Counted from the stretch's first letter, positions 25,208 to 35,670 are shown. The stretch: 64,000 bases of DNA from Butyrivibrio sp. INlla21 (GCF_900116875.1 NZ_FPCC01000012.1:1-64000), one strand, 5' to 3'. Numbers and translations: made by a program. Notes: generated by a model from the letters alone, not told the origin.

Positions 25208-27334
25208 TTAAGCAATCCTGTGCATATGATTGTGTATAAACTCATGAATATGTCCTTTGGGGACATCCACGCCCTTCATTCCGAACGTGGTCTTTATGAT
25301 AAGCCTGTCAAATATCATGTACATGGCAGGAAGTACAAGTAATACGGTAAACATACTTACGATCGCGCCCCTCGCCATAAGGTTACAAAGAGAGCCGATC
25401 ATATCGATGCTCGAGATAATTCCGACACCGAAGGTCGCAGCAAAAAAGCTGAGTGCACTTACAATTACCGACTTCATACCGGTTGAAAGAGATATAAGCG
25501 TCGCCTCTTTTTTGTCATGTCCGTTCTTTCTCTCGGAAAGATATCTCGTCGTCATAAGTATCGCGTAATCAACCGTCGCTCCGAGCTGTATGGTTCCTAT
25601 TACAACCGATGATATGAAAGGTATCGTCGTCCCTGTGTAATACGGAAGACCCATGTTTACGAATATCGCAAACTCGATGACCGCAACGAGTATAAACGGA
25701 AGTGAGACCGATTTAAGTACACACGCGATGATAAGGAAAACAAGTCCTATCGAAACGGCATTTACCACCTTAAAATCGTGCGCCGTTATATTTATAAGAT
25801 CCTTGGTGCACGGAGCCTCTCCGACTACCATCGCTTTAGGATCGTAGCTTTTTACTATCTTGTCGACCTTCGCTATCTGATCGTTGATCTCGTCGGAAGC
25901 GATCTTATAATCTGTTGTCAAAAGAATCAGCTTCCAGTCGTCACTCTCAAGGTCGGATAAAAGATCTTCCGGAATAAATTCTCTCGGAATCGAAGGTCCG
26001 AGCACCGTATCGGCGCCGAGTACAGTAAGAATGCCGTCGGTGTTCTTAAGCTCTTTTATCATCTGCTGAGTCGAAGCCTCATCCAGGTTCTTATCTATTA
26101 AAAGCATGTAGGCCGAGTTCATATCGAACTTTGCATCTACCTCATTCGCACCCTGAACGCTCTCAAGCTTATCGGGAAGCGTCTGCGTAAGATCGTAGTA
26201 AACATTCGCATGCTCGTTTCCGTAAATTGCAGGTACCAACAATGCAAGAAAAACAGCAAAAAACACAGGATAAAACTTAGCTATTGCCTTGGGAAGCCTT
26301 GTAAATTCAGGCATCAGAGGCTTATGTCTTGTCTTTTCGATAACCTTGTCAAAAACAAGTATCATACTCGGAAGAATCGTAACGCATCCGATAACTCCGA
26401 ATACTACGCCCTTGGCCATTACCACGCCGAGGTCAAGTCCAAGCGTAAAGCTCATAAAGCAAAGCGCCACGAAGCCTGCAACCGTTGTTATCGAGCTTCC
26501 TATAACGGACTGGAAAGTCGCCGTTATCGCATTGGCCATGGCTTCTTTTTTATCTTTATTACCGGTCTTCTCAAGCTCTTCCTCGTAGCTGTGCCATAGG
26601 AAGATCGAATAATCAAGCGTTACCCCGAGCTGCAATACCGCGCTCAGTGACTGCGTGATAAAAGATATCTCGCCTTTAAATACATTGGTTCCCATGTTGT
26701 AAACTATCGCCATTCCTATGCTGAGCAAGAAGAACAGCGGGATAAGATAGGAGTCCATCGTAAGCGAAAGAACTATAACCGCCAAAAGAACCGCGATACC
26801 GACATATATCGGAGTCTCCGCCATCGCAAGATTCTTGGTGTCGGTAACTATCGCGCTCATACCGCTCATGAAGCACTGCTTGTTTGAAACCTTGCGGATA
26901 TCTTCAATGGCGTCCATCGTCGCATCCGCAGAAGTTCCCTCATCGAAAATCACAAACATCATCGTTGCATCGCCCGAATTAAACGCATCGTATACGTCTT
27001 TCGGAAGCATTGTCATCGGCACGGACAGGTCCATGACCGAGTCGTACCAAAGAACCTTGGCAACGTGATCCACGTTTTCTATATTGGATTTTAATTTCGC
27101 GACATCTTTTTCTTCCATGCCTTCGGCGACATATAACACAAAAGAGCCTGTGCCGAACTGATCAAGAAGAATGTCCTGTCCTTTCATGGTCTCGATATCC
27201 TTGGGAAGATATGTGAGGATATCGTAGTTGACTCTCGTGTTAAAATAGCCGATCGCGGAAGGAACAAGAAGCGCAAAAGCCAGTATCAGTATGATATATC
27301 GAAGTTTTACGATTACCTTTGACAGCTTTTTCAT
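25208..27334 (-). CDS. MMPL-family RND transporter
   Basis: 708 aa with two halves, each one helix, an external domain and five helices, the RND/MMPL layout. Seen: N-terminal TM at 11-30, the external segment with NYDILTYLPKD, and internal repeats TLDYSIFLWHSYEEE and ATVDYAILMTTRYLSE, which carry the GxxxDY proton-relay motif in helices 4 and 10. Such proteins export lipids or lipopeptides using proton motive force. It is cotranscribed with the heptad-repeat lipoprotein. Two TetR-type palindromes overlap its promoter, yet no TetR gene adjoins it on this side. Confidence 0.9.
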   Translation of the reverse strand: MKKLSKVIVKLRYIILILAFALLVPSAIGYFNTRVNYDILTYLPKDIETMKGQDILLDQFGTGSFVLYVAEGMEEKDVAKLKSNIENVDHVAKVLWYDSVMDLSVPMTMLPKDVYDAFNSGDATMMFVIFDEGTSADATMDAIEDIRKVSNKQCFMSGMSAIVTDTKNLAMAETPIYVGIAVLLAVIVLSLTMDSYLIPLFFLLSIGMAIVYNMGTNVFKGEISFITQSLSAVLQLGVTLDYSIFLWHSYEEELEKTGNKDKKEAMANAITATFQSVIGSSITTVAGFVALCFMSFTLGLDLGVVMAKGVVFGVIGCVTILPSMILVFDKVIEKTRHKPLMPEFTRLPKAIAKFYPVFFAVFLALLVPAIYGNEHANVYYDLTQTLPDKLESVQGANEVDAKFDMNSAYMLLIDKNLDEASTQQMIKELKNTDGILTVLGADTVLGPSIPREFIPEDLLSDLESDDWKLILLTTDYKIASDEINDQIAKVDKIVKSYDPKAMVVGEAPCTKDLINITAHDFKVVNAVSIGLVFLIIACVLKSVSLPFILVAVIEFAIFVNMGLPYYTGTTIPFISSVVIGTIQLGATVDYAILMTTRYLSERKNGHDKKEATLISLSTGMKSVIVSALSFFAATFGVGIISSIDMIGSLCNLMARGAIVSMFTVLLVLPAMYMIFDRLIIKTTFGMKGVDVPKGHIHEFIHNHMHRIA

Positions 27335-27354
27335 TTTCGTTCCTCCTAAATTTA

Positions 27355-27408
27355 TGACCGATAGTCATTTTCTAAATATGGTATATCACTTTTCTGACCA
27401 TTGGTCAA
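27355..27408 (-). promoter_or_regulatory. MMPL promoter with two TetR-type operators
   Basis: TGACCATTGGTCA (27395-27407) is a perfect palindrome around one central base, and TGACCGATAGTCA (27355-27367) is an imperfect copy 40 bp away. On the minus strand -35 TTGACC (27408-27403) lies within the first box and -10 TATACC (27385-27380) is 17 nt on. Repression by a TetR-family protein is inferred. Confidence 0.75.
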
Positions 27409-27450
27409 TAATTTAACTGAGGATTTTTATCAATATGTAAAATTTGCAGT

Positions 27451-29778
27451 TTATTCAACGTTCTTAAGCGCTTCACTCATAGGTATCTTGCCGATCTTTC
27501 TGTATTCGATGATCGCCACGACAACATATGTTATAAAGCCCATAAGGAACATCTTTACGTATACGCTCGGGTCAAGCCAGATAACCATCCAGCCGCTCAT
27601 CATCTGCTTTAGCATCACCCTGAATATCTCAACCATCACATATGACAGGATTGGGTAAGACAACAGGAGCGAAACCACAACAACTATTGCAGTCGGTAAA
27701 ATATATAAAAGCGCGATCTCTTTTTTCCTGTAACCAAGTATCTTGACCATTGAGATTGACTGAACGTTTCTCTCTATAATGAGCTTGGACAAAAGATAAA
27801 TAAGCACAACGAAAAGGATGACCGAGAACGCATCAACCATGTACATAAGGTCGCCCATCGAGATCATAAGCTGCCTGGTGACTCTTGTAAGAGACTCCTC
27901 ATCGATCGTCGTTCCGATGTACTTGGTGTCTATGTCCGTTATCTCGCTGTCGGAGAAGTAACCCGAGAACATCTCTTCATCAAAGCCCATAAGCTCATTA
28001 AGATGCTTCTGACTCATGAACACGACTATTCCGCCGTCGTAGTCATAAATTCCCGTCACCTTAAAGCCGTAGTACTTATCCTCATACGGCTCTTTAAGCG
28101 TTATGACATCGTCTTTTTTAAGTCCGTATTTATCGGCGTATGCTGAGGAAATAAGGACCGTCTTGTCGTCAAATTTCGCATTTATATATCTGCTGTCTTC
28201 TTTTATTCCATAGAGCGTGACATCCTCGACTCTGGCGCCGTCATCTCCTATCGTCTTAAGTCCGTAAGCCGAGAACTTTTCGGCATCGGGATTGTTTGAT
28301 GTGATCTTGCTTTGTAAAAAGACATAGGAAAAAGCCGCTGAAAGCTCATCATCCGTATCGACAACACCGGCCGGAATCTCTATTAAATATGTGTGCTTTG
28401 CAAGCATCGACTGCGTGACGATACCCTGATAGTGAATGATAAGCGGAGGCAGCATCATTCCGAAGAAAAGAAGCATGTTCGCAAACAAAAGTCCCATGAA
28501 CAAAATGATGTAACTGCTCTTGTTTTGTATGAGTATTCGAAGTCTGAAACGATCAAAAAATCTGATCTTATTATTTAATCTGATCGCATCCTTTTGCCTT
28601 CCGCCCGAAAGATCTCTTCGAATAAGCTTAAGAGGACTTATCCGCAGTTTCCTTCTTAATATTAGATAGGTAACGATCACCATGATTGCAAAAGGTACAA
28701 GCGTAGTCTTAAGGAATGCTTCCGCGCTCCAGACAGTCACGTATGTGGGCAGCGAATAGCTGTTATAGTACATGGATACGCAAACGTCTTTAAAGAACGT
28801 ATATCCCATGATGTTTCCAAGTACAGCAGCGATCACGGTCACTATAAGAGGCATTGCCATATAGTGTCTTATAAGCTCGCTCTTGGTATATCCCGAAGCA
28901 CGGAGCGTTCCGATAACGCAAGCTTCTTTGTGGATCGTATTGTTGATCGTGATGCCAAAGACAAAAGCAATAATGATAATCATTATGTATAAAAGAACTT
29001 CAACCATCGCCTTGTCGCTTCCAAGATCCTCACCCGTAAATGTGATCGACTGATTAAGGAATCCCGGAACAAAATTTTCAAGCTCGACCTTCTTTGCAAT
29101 AAGTTCCATGAGGTCGTCCGACATCTCTTTTTCCTCGATATCGTCCAAAGGTTTCTTGTCATAGATCCACGCATAGTTATAGCGAAGGTCTCGCTCGGCA
29201 TATTCAGAAAACTGCTCTTTTGTCACCACGGCGACACCGAATGCGGATGCATCAAACATCATGTCATTGTTGTTGTAAAAAAGTGCGCTGTAATCGGACA
29301 GAGCTACGAGTGCTGTTATCTTATATTCTGTGCCTTCAGAAGTAAGCGTATCTCCGACATTTAAACCATTGTTGTCGGCATACATTCTGTCTATCGCGAT
29401 CTCTTTTGAATTTGAGGGAAGCTCCCCTTCCATGACACACGCTCTGTCTACTTCTTCTCTGTTTGCAAATATCCTAAATGTAGTGTTGTTATCAAATCCT
29501 TTTTCCACGTAAAAATTCTCATATATCTTTACGGGAACTTTGCCGTTTTCTATTCGCTCTTTCTGCGTATCTTTGAGTCTGTCCTCCGTCCTGAAATTAC
29601 CGTCTTCTATCGAGTATTTTTCAAAGCTTTCATTATAAGCTTTGATCATACTTTCGCCGGCAACCAAAAAGCCCGAGACAAATCCGATAGACAACAAAAG
29701 AAGCAAAAAGATAACTATGTATTTTCCTATATCTCCCAGTAGCTCTCGCGGGAGCCTTTTGTTTAAAGGATTTCTCAT
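27451..29778 (-). CDS. FtsX-like ABC transporter permease
   Basis: 775 aa. One N-terminal helix (about 17-40), a large external domain, then two sets of FtsX helices (about 265-380 and 660-765), the MacB/LolC-like plan of Gram-positive exporters with about ten helices in total. A C-terminal coupling segment MVKILGYRKKEIALLY matches the FtsX intracellular loop. It works with the ATPase encoded upstream; these two-gene systems export or resist antimicrobial peptides or process lipoproteins. The 14-nt spacing supports an operon. Confidence 0.9.
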   Translation of the reverse strand: MRNPLNKRLPRELLGDIGKYIVIFLLLLLSIGFVSGFLVAGESMIKAYNESFEKYSIEDGNFRTEDRLKDTQKERIENGKVPVKIYENFYVEKGFDNNTTFRIFANREEVDRACVMEGELPSNSKEIAIDRMYADNNGLNVGDTLTSEGTEYKITALVALSDYSALFYNNNDMMFDASAFGVAVVTKEQFSEYAERDLRYNYAWIYDKKPLDDIEEKEMSDDLMELIAKKVELENFVPGFLNQSITFTGEDLGSDKAMVEVLLYIMIIIIAFVFGITINNTIHKEACVIGTLRASGYTKSELIRHYMAMPLIVTVIAAVLGNIMGYTFFKDVCVSMYYNSYSLPTYVTVWSAEAFLKTTLVPFAIMVIVTYLILRRKLRISPLKLIRRDLSGGRQKDAIRLNNKIRFFDRFRLRILIQNKSSYIILFMGLLFANMLLFFGMMLPPLIIHYQGIVTQSMLAKHTYLIEIPAGVVDTDDELSAAFSYVFLQSKITSNNPDAEKFSAYGLKTIGDDGARVEDVTLYGIKEDSRYINAKFDDKTVLISSAYADKYGLKKDDVITLKEPYEDKYYGFKVTGIYDYDGGIVVFMSQKHLNELMGFDEEMFSGYFSDSEITDIDTKYIGTTIDEESLTRVTRQLMISMGDLMYMVDAFSVILFVVLIYLLSKLIIERNVQSISMVKILGYRKKEIALLYILPTAIVVVVSLLLSYPILSYVMVEIFRVMLKQMMSGWMVIWLDPSVYVKMFLMGFITYVVVAIIEYRKIGKIPMSEALKNVE

Positions 29779-29792
29779 GATCTTTATCTCCT

Positions 29793-30491
29793 TTACCAGT
29801 CAAGCTCTGCCGCTTTTTGTTTTTCTTCGTTTCTGTAGCTCTTTCTTATAACACCGTCTCTTAGCTTTACAACGAAATCCGCCATGTTTTTGATAGCGTC
29901 GTTATGAGTGACCATGATTACGGTATTCCCGTACTTTTGATTGACTTCTTCTATAAGGGTCAGGATCTCTTTTGACGTGTTGTAATCGAGCGCTCCCGTA
30001 GGTTCATCGCACAAAAGAATATCCGGATTTTTCACAATGGCTCTGCCGATAGCGCAGCGCTGTTGTTGTCCTCCGGATAATTTGCTTGGTATCTTATTTT
30101 GATGTTCTTTCAGACCGAGTACCTCTATGAGTTCGTCTATGTCGAGCGGATTCTTGGAAAGGTATGCTCCGACCTCGATATTTTCTCTTACCGTGAGATT
30201 CGGAATGAGATTGTACATCTGGAAGATGTAGCCGAGGTGCTCCCTTCTGTAGCTTGTAAGAGCCTTCTCATTCATGTCGGACATGCTCTTGCCTCTTATG
30301 ATGATCTTGCCGGAATCTGCGTTGTCTATTCCTCCTATGATATTAAGGAGTGTGGACTTTCCGGATCCCGAGGGTCCGAGTAAAACTACAAACTCTCCCT
30401 TCTCTACTTCGAGGCTTATGTCCTTAAGTACTTCTATACGGCTTCCGCCCTCGCCGTATGACTTTTTGATATTTTGTAATTCAAGTTGCAT
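29793..30491 (-). CDS. ABC transporter ATP-binding protein (MacB/LolD type)
   Basis: About 232 aa from the ATG at 30491 (RBS AGAGG; the frame is open to 30539 but the extra 16 residues do not fit the family). Walker A GPSGSGKSTLLN, signature LSGGQQQRC, Walker B PDILLCDEPTGALD, H-loop MVTHN. The GGxxxxGxxxxxLDG-like GGIDNADSG spacer is typical of the MacB group. Partner of the FtsX permease. Divergent from a TetR gene with a palindromic operator between them. Confidence 0.92.
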   Translation of the reverse strand: MQLELQNIKKSYGEGGSRIEVLKDISLEVEKGEFVVLLGPSGSGKSTLLNIIGGIDNADSGKIIIRGKSMSDMNEKALTSYRREHLGYIFQMYNLIPNLTVRENIEVGAYLSKNPLDIDELIEVLGLKEHQNKIPSKLSGGQQQRCAIGRAIVKNPDILLCDEPTGALDYNTSKEILTLIEEVNQKYGNTVIMVTHNDAIKNMADFVVKLRDGVIRKSYRNEEKQKAAELDW

Positions 30492-30555
30492 AGTAAACCT
30501 CTTTCTACTAACACCCGATAAAGTGATAATTAATATCATATAGTTTAGGATTATA

Positions 30556-30573
30556 TGTTAGCACTTGCTAACA
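30556..30573. promoter_or_regulatory. Palindromic TetR operator
   Basis: TGTTAGCA-CT-TGCTAACA is a perfect 8+2+8 palindrome in the 168-nt divergent gap between the ABC exporter and the TetR gene. The position fits autoregulation and co-repression of the exporter. It is unrelated in sequence to the MMPL operators. Confidence 0.8.
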
Positions 30574-30659
30574 TGAATGGCAAGAATTATTTTTTACTTC
30601 TCCTTTATCCTTGCAATGTAGTAAAATAAGGGTACAGATGCATTTTGAAAGGCATAACT

Positions 30660-31262
30660 ATGGGAAAAGCTGATCAGAATAAAAAACTGAAAATGGAGAA
30701 CCTTCTCAACAACGCCTTCGAGCTCTTTACTTCAAAAGGCATCACCAAGACCTCGATCTCCGATATCGTAGAAAAAGCGGGTGTTGCGAAGGGAACGTTT
30801 TATCTGTATTTCAAGGATAAATATGATATCAAGAACAGACTGATATCACATAAATCAAGCCTCCTTTTTATGGAGGCTTACGAAGCGTTGCAAAAAGCAA
30901 AGCTGACTGCATTTGAAGACAGGCTTATTTTCATCATGGATTACGTTCTTGATGAGCTTGCCAAGAACAAAGGACTTCTTGCATTTATCTACAAAGACCT
31001 CAGCTGGGCTGTATTTAAAAAAGCCCTGACTTCACCGGCTACAAGCTCGGAAGTAGACTTTGAAGCCGTCTACAGAAAAATGCTTGATGAATCCGGCTAT
31101 GAATTTAACGATCCGGAAGTTATGCTGTTTCTTATAATCGAGCTTGTCGGCTCAACAGGCTACAGCTCAATAATGTACAGCGATCCCGTGTCGCTTGATG
31201 AGCTTAAGCCGCATCTTGAAGAGACCGTTCGCGCCATTATCAGACAACATATTAAGAATTAA
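30660..31262 (+). CDS. TetR/AcrR-family transcriptional regulator
   Basis: About 200 aa from the ATG at 30660 (RBS GAAAGG; a TTG at 30645 is also possible). N-terminal helix-turn-helix SISDIVEKAGVAKGTFYLYF at about residues 37-56, then an all-helical ligand-binding domain. It almost certainly represses the divergent FtsX-type exporter through the palindrome at 30556. The inducer is unknown. Confidence 0.92.
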   Translation: MGKADQNKKLKMENLLNNAFELFTSKGITKTSISDIVEKAGVAKGTFYLYFKDKYDIKNRLISHKSSLLFMEAYEALQKAKLTAFEDRLIFIMDYVLDELAKNKGLLAFIYKDLSWAVFKKALTSPATSSEVDFEAVYRKMLDESGYEFNDPEVMLFLIIELVGSTGYSSIMYSDPVSLDELKPHLEETVRAIIRQHIKN

Positions 31263-31265
31263 AAT

Positions 31266-31298
31266 ACGCCTGCTCTATCACCAATATAGAGCAGGCGT
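31266..31298. terminator. Bidirectional terminator
   Basis: ACGCCTGCTCTAT pairs perfectly with ATAGAGCAGGCGT (13 bp, 7-nt loop), flanked by AAAA and TTTATT. It separates the TetR gene from the convergent nagA. Confidence 0.85.
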
Positions 31299-31304
31299 TT
31301 ATTA

Positions 31305-32435
31305 TCAGATTATTTTATTTCCTCTTGCAAATACGGCTTTTACTTCGAATGTCTTTTTATCGATAAGTACAAGATCTGCGAATTTACCGGGCGTGAACGA
31401 TCCCGTAAACTCATAGCATCTGACCGCCTTTGCAGGTGTAACGGTTGCAGAATATACCGCATCTTCAATCGGAATTCCCACATTTAATACAGCATGTTTT
31501 AAACATCCCATAAGGTTGGTAACAGAGCCTGCTATAGTGCCGTCGTGAAGCTTAGCTTCGTTTCCTCTTACGGTAACGGGCTGCTTACCAAGCTCGTACT
31601 CTCCGTCCGCAAGTCCCGTAGCCATCATAGAATCACTGATAAGGGCCACTCTCTCTTTTCCGAAGAGCTTAAATGTTGCTCTTACCATAGGTGCCGCTAC
31701 ATGGATTCCGTCGCAGATAAGCTCCGCAACAACGTCGCCGTCCTCGGCTGCTGCCGCGATAGGGCCGGGATTCCTGTGATGAAGCGGTGCCATCGCATTA
31801 TAAAGATGTGTCATATGTCTTGCGCCCGCATCTATAGCTCTTTTTGCTATATCATAATCGGCATCGGTGTGCGCTATGGAAATCCTGCACTTCTTGGAAA
31901 TCTCATTGATAAAATCCATCGAAGGGGTATCTTCTTCGGGAGCGATATCGCAGAGCATTATGCATCCTTCCGATACCTCAAAGAGTCTGTTAAACATGTC
32001 TATATCAGGCTTTCTGATATATTTCGTATTCTGCGCGCCGCACTTTTTTTCAGAGATAAAAGGTCCTTCCATGTTGATTCCTTGGAAGTATGCTCTTTTA
32101 CCGTCTTCCTGAGTCTTCTTATAGGATGCGGCGTTCTTCATGACCTTTGTAAGATCTTCCTCAGAAAGAGTCATTGTCGTCGGCGTGAGTGTCGTAACAC
32201 CCTGTCTGACCTCATAGTCGAGGATCTTCTCAAGTGTACTGAGTTCTCCATCACTGAAATCAACGCCGTTACAGCCGTGAGTATGAATATCAACAAGTCC
32301 GGGAATGGCATAACATCCGGAAGCATCGACACTCTCTCCGCTTGCGTTTTCCACAAACTTAGTACCGTCTATAAAAATATCTTTTGATTCAAAAGAGCCT
32401 TCTTCGGTAAAAACTGCCGCATTCTTAATTATCAT
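31305..32435 (-). CDS. nagA: N-acetylglucosamine-6-phosphate deacetylase
   Basis: 376 aa amidohydrolase. Converts GlcNAc-6-P to GlcN-6-P and acetate. Metal motif DIHTHGCNGVDF (about residues 50-61), FQGINMEGPF (metal-binding Glu), AHTDADYDIAK and HLYNAMAPLHHR histidines, and catalytic ISDSMMATG (Asp). Length is normal for the family. It follows nagB by 3 nt in one operon for amino-sugar catabolism and wall recycling. The stop is close to a bidirectional terminator. Confidence 0.95.
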   Translation of the reverse strand: MIIKNAAVFTEEGSFESKDIFIDGTKFVENASGESVDASGCYAIPGLVDIHTHGCNGVDFSDGELSTLEKILDYEVRQGVTTLTPTTMTLSEEDLTKVMKNAASYKKTQEDGKRAYFQGINMEGPFISEKKCGAQNTKYIRKPDIDMFNRLFEVSEGCIMLCDIAPEEDTPSMDFINEISKKCRISIAHTDADYDIAKRAIDAGARHMTHLYNAMAPLHHRNPGPIAAAAEDGDVVAELICDGIHVAAPMVRATFKLFGKERVALISDSMMATGLADGEYELGKQPVTVRGNEAKLHDGTIAGSVTNLMGCLKHAVLNVGIPIEDAVYSATVTPAKAVRCYEFTGSFTPGKFADLVLIDKKTFEVKAVFARGNKII

Positions 32436-32438
32436 GTT

Positions 32439-33161
32439 TTATCTCCCCATAGCTGCTTCGTCTGCAACGATATAAAGGTCATTGTGAAGCTGTAAGATTG
32501 AACCCGGAACCTCGGGAGTAATTACTCCGTTAAGGCACTTATTAAGGGCGTCCGCTTTGTCTGAACCGCTTACGATAAGTACGATCTTCTTGGCGGACAT
32601 GATGCTCTTAATTCCCATTGTGATAGCCTGTCTCGGAACCATTGACTCATCGTCAAAAAGTCTTGAATTGGCTTCTATCGTACTCTGAGTCAGATTTACG
32701 AGATGTGTTCCCGTTGAGAAATGATCGTCGGGCTCGTTAAATCCGATGTGACCGTTTCTTCCAAGACCGAGCACCTGAAGATCCGCGCCTCCGAATAAAG
32801 CGATAAGGTCGTCGTAGTCCTTACACTCCATCTCGATGTCTCTGGCCATTCCGTTTGGAAGATGCACATTTTCAGGTTTGATATCAACTTTGGAAAAGAG
32901 ATTGTCATTCATGAAATAGTGATAGCTGTGCTCATCCTCTTTGGGAAGTCCGACATACTCATCAAGGTTAACAGTACGCACCTTGGAAAAATCAAGATCG
33001 TTCTTGTTATACCACTCGACAAGCTGCTTATAAGTACCGATAGGTGATGAACCCGTTGCGAGTCCGAGAACGCTGTCAGGCTTTAAGATAACCTGCGCGG
33101 AAATAAGATTTGCTGCCCTTCTGCTGACAGCATCGTAGTTTTTCTCAACGTAAATCTGCAT
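32439..33161 (-). CDS. nagB: Glucosamine-6-phosphate deaminase
   Basis: 240 aa. Converts glucosamine-6-phosphate to fructose-6-phosphate and ammonia, opposing GlmS (also in this window). LGLATGSSPIGTYKQL (about 33-48), LDEYVGLP (about 66-73) with catalytic Asp, and LGLGRNGHIGFNEP (about 131-144) with catalytic His. First gene of nagBA. The 200-nt upstream gap carries a TATTATATA-like -10 region and the glgP terminator. Confidence 0.95.
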   Translation of the reverse strand: MQIYVEKNYDAVSRRAANLISAQVILKPDSVLGLATGSSPIGTYKQLVEWYNKNDLDFSKVRTVNLDEYVGLPKEDEHSYHYFMNDNLFSKVDIKPENVHLPNGMARDIEMECKDYDDLIALFGGADLQVLGLGRNGHIGFNEPDDHFSTGTHLVNLTQSTIEANSRLFDDESMVPRQAITMGIKSIMSAKKIVLIVSGSDKADALNKCLNGVITPEVPGSILQLHNDLYIVADEAAMGR

Positions 33162-33231
33162 AACTATAACCCCTTTTTATTACTTTTTACCCAATAAAAC
33201 TAACCTACTATGTGTATATAATAGCACCGGG

Positions 33232-33276
33232 GTAAAACAAAAGCCATACAACAACTTGTGCTTTGTTGTACGGCTT
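33232..33276 (-). terminator. Terminator of glgP
   Basis: AAGCCGTACAAC and GTTGTATGGCTT form a 12-bp stem with one wobble on the minus strand, followed by TTGTTTTACC. It sits about 90 nt past the glgP stop and before the nagB promoter. Confidence 0.7.
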
Positions 33277-33363
33277 TGTTATTTTTGATTATTATTCTCA
33301 GCCCCAAACTTCTTCCGCGATCTCTTTTACCAGTTTGAGCTTAGCCCGCTTAGATCAAATGCA

Positions 33364-35670
33364 TCATAAATGCCAAATGTCTTTATTGTAATCGTTTATA
33401 GTTCTGTCAGATGAGAAGTAGCCTGCCTTGGCGATATTTGTAAGCATCATCTTCTTCCACTTATCGCGGTTCTCATAATCTGCAAAGATCTCATCCTTTT
33501 TCTTGATATAGCTCTCAAGATCCAAAAGTGTCATGAACCAGTCTTTGTTTATGAGCTCTTTGTAGAGTCTTTCAAGGTTCTCCTTGTGACCGACCGCAAG
33601 ACACTTCTTACTTACAATGAAATCCACAGCCTCTTTTATCACAGGGCTCTTTTTATAATAGTCCTTTGATACGTAATCGGCTTTCTTGTAATGCTTAATT
33701 ACTTCATCGGCCTTTACTCCGAAAATGTAGATATTGTCATCTCCTACAAGCTCATGGATCTCAACGTTGGCTCCGTCATCGGTTCCGAGTGTGACCGCGC
33801 CGTTAAGCATGAACTTCATGTTACTTGTTCCGGAAGCCTCCTTTGATGCAAGTGAGATCTGCTCAGAAACATCACATGCAGGGATAAGCTTCTCTGCGTA
33901 AGTAACGTTGTAGTTCTCAACCATGATAACCTTCATGTACTTGTTTACATCGGGATCGTTGTTTACGATCTCGGAAAGGACAAGAATGAGGTGAATGATG
34001 TCTTTTGCTATAACATAAGCAGGTGCAGCCTTGGCGCCGAAGATGAATGTAATGGGGCGTGTAGGCTTCTTGCCACCCTTGATCTCAAGATACTTATGAA
34101 TAATATAAAGAGCATTCATCTGCTGTCTCTTGTACTCATGAAGTCTCTTTACCTGAATATCGAAGATTGAATCGGGATCAACCTCGACATTTTCATGCTT
34201 CTTAAGATACTCAGCAAGCTCTTTTTTCTTGCCCTTCTTGATGGCATCAAGCTCGTCGAGAACCTCCTGTTCATCAATATGATCAAGGAGCTTTTCAAGC
34301 TTAAGCGCGTCCTTCTTGAAGCCGTCGCCGATCGTCTTTGAAAGGAAATCGGTAAGCGGATGGTTGCAGGACATAAGCCACCTTCTGAAGGTGATACCAT
34401 TGGTCTTATTATTGAACTTCTCGGGATAGATCTTGTAGAAGTCATTGAGCTCGCTGTCCTTAAGGATATCAGTATGAATAGCGGCAACACCGTTGATAGA
34501 GAAGCCGTAGTGGATATCGATAAAGGCCATGTGAACCTTCTTATCCTTGTCAATTATATGAACCTTGGGGTTCTTGTGCTTAGCCTTAACTCTCTTATCA
34601 AGCTCTTTTATATACGGAACGAGCTGAGGAACAACCTTCTCCATGTATGCGAGAGGCCATGTCTCGAGCGCCTCGGCAAGGATTGTATGGTTGGTGTAAG
34701 CGCAGGTCTTACTTACAACGCTTATCGCTTCGTCAATGTTAAACGCCTTATCCTCAACGAGAATCCTGATAAGCTCGGGGATTATCATTGTAGGATGCGT
34801 ATCGTTGATCTGAATAACCGCATGATTGTGAAGCTCATGAAGGTCGTACTGACGCTCCTTCTGCTCTCTTAAGATAAGCTGAGCCGCGTTGGAAACAAGG
34901 AAATACTCCTGATAAATTCTAAGTAAGTTTCCGGCCTCATCCGAATCATCGGGATAGAGGAAAAGAGTTAGATTCTTGTCGATCTTGGTCTTATCGAAAT
35001 CGATGCCCTTCTTAACAAGACTCTCATCAATGCTCTCAATATCAAAAAGACGAAGCTTGTTAACACCTGTATCGTAGCCCGCGATGTTCATATTGTAGAG
35101 CCTTGATACGACCTTTTTCTTGCCAAAAGAAACTTCGAAGGTGGTATCTGTCTTCTCAAGCCAGCTCATATCCTCGATCCAGTCATTCTTTTCCGCGTTC
35201 TGAAGGTGATCTTTAAATACCTGCTTGAAAAGTCCGTAGTGATAGCAAAGTCCGATTCCCTCTCCGGAAAGTCCGAGTGTAGCGATGGAATCAAGGAAGC
35301 ATGCCGCAAGTCTTCCAAGTCCGCCGTTTCCAAGTGAAGGCTCGGGCTCGCACTCCTCTATCTGTGCAAGGGATTTGCCGTTCTTTTCAAGGATGGCATT
35401 AACCCTGTCGTATACTCGTAAATTTATAAGATTATTGGAAAGAAGTTTACCGATAAGGAACTCCATTGAAATGTAGTAAATCTTCTTCTCGCCGTTACTA
35501 AGCTCAGTAACGTCCATAAGTCTCGTAGTCATCTCAAGAAGCACATAGTATGTCTCTTTATCTGTGCACTCCTTAAGTGTTTTTCCAAATAATTCTCCTG
35601 CAATTCCGTCAAGCTGCTCCTCAAGATTGAGAACCAATACGTCGCGCTGCATGTTCGTGTGCTTGGACAT
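33364..35670 (-). CDS. glgP: Glycogen/maltodextrin phosphorylase
   Basis: 768 aa GT35 enzyme. Releases glucose-1-phosphate from alpha-1,4-glucan using [20 protein letters not shown] (about 101-117) substrate loop, [22 protein letters not shown], and the PLP-lysine motif [20 protein letters not shown]. Slightly shorter than the ~800-830 aa of enterobacterial enzymes. Two AAAACGTTTT palindromes sit in its promoter, and a LacI-family gene lies directly upstream in the same direction, so repression by that regulator is likely. Glucose-1-P feeds the phosphoglucomutase at 61945. Confidence 0.95.
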   Translation of the reverse strand: MSKHTNMQRDVLVLNLEEQLDGIAGELFGKTLKECTDKETYYVLLEMTTRLMDVTELSNGEKKIYYISMEFLIGKLLSNNLINLRVYDRVNAILEKNGKSLAQIEECEPEPSLGNGGLGRLAACFLDSIATLGLSGEGIGLCYHYGLFKQVFKDHLQNAEKNDWIEDMSWLEKTDTTFEVSFGKKKVVSRLYNMNIAGYDTGVNKLRLFDIESIDESLVKKGIDFDKTKIDKNLTLFLYPDDSDEAGNLLRIYQEYFLVSNAAQLILREQKERQYDLHELHNHAVIQINDTHPTMIIPELIRILVEDKAFNIDEAISVVSKTCAYTNHTILAEALETWPLAYMEKVVPQLVPYIKELDKRVKAKHKNPKVHIIDKDKKVHMAFIDIHYGFSINGVAAIHTDILKDSELNDFYKIYPEKFNNKTNGITFRRWLMSCNHPLTDFLSKTIGDGFKKDALKLEKLLDHIDEQEVLDELDAIKKGKKKELAEYLKKHENVEVDPDSIFDIQVKRLHEYKRQQMNALYIIHKYLEIKGGKKPTRPITFIFGAKAAPAYVIAKDIIHLILVLSEIVNNDPDVNKYMKVIMVENYNVTYAEKLIPACDVSEQISLASKEASGTSNMKFMLNGAVTLGTDDGANVEIHELVGDDNIYIFGVKADEVIKHYKKADYVSKDYYKKSPVIKEAVDFIVSKKCLAVGHKENLERLYKELINKDWFMTLLDLESYIKKKDEIFADYENRDKWKKMMLTNIAKAGYFSSDRTINDYNKDIWHL

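Noticed and set aside
31545..32387. 280-aa rightward frame
   Set aside because: Antisense to nagA, which carries all catalytic motifs.
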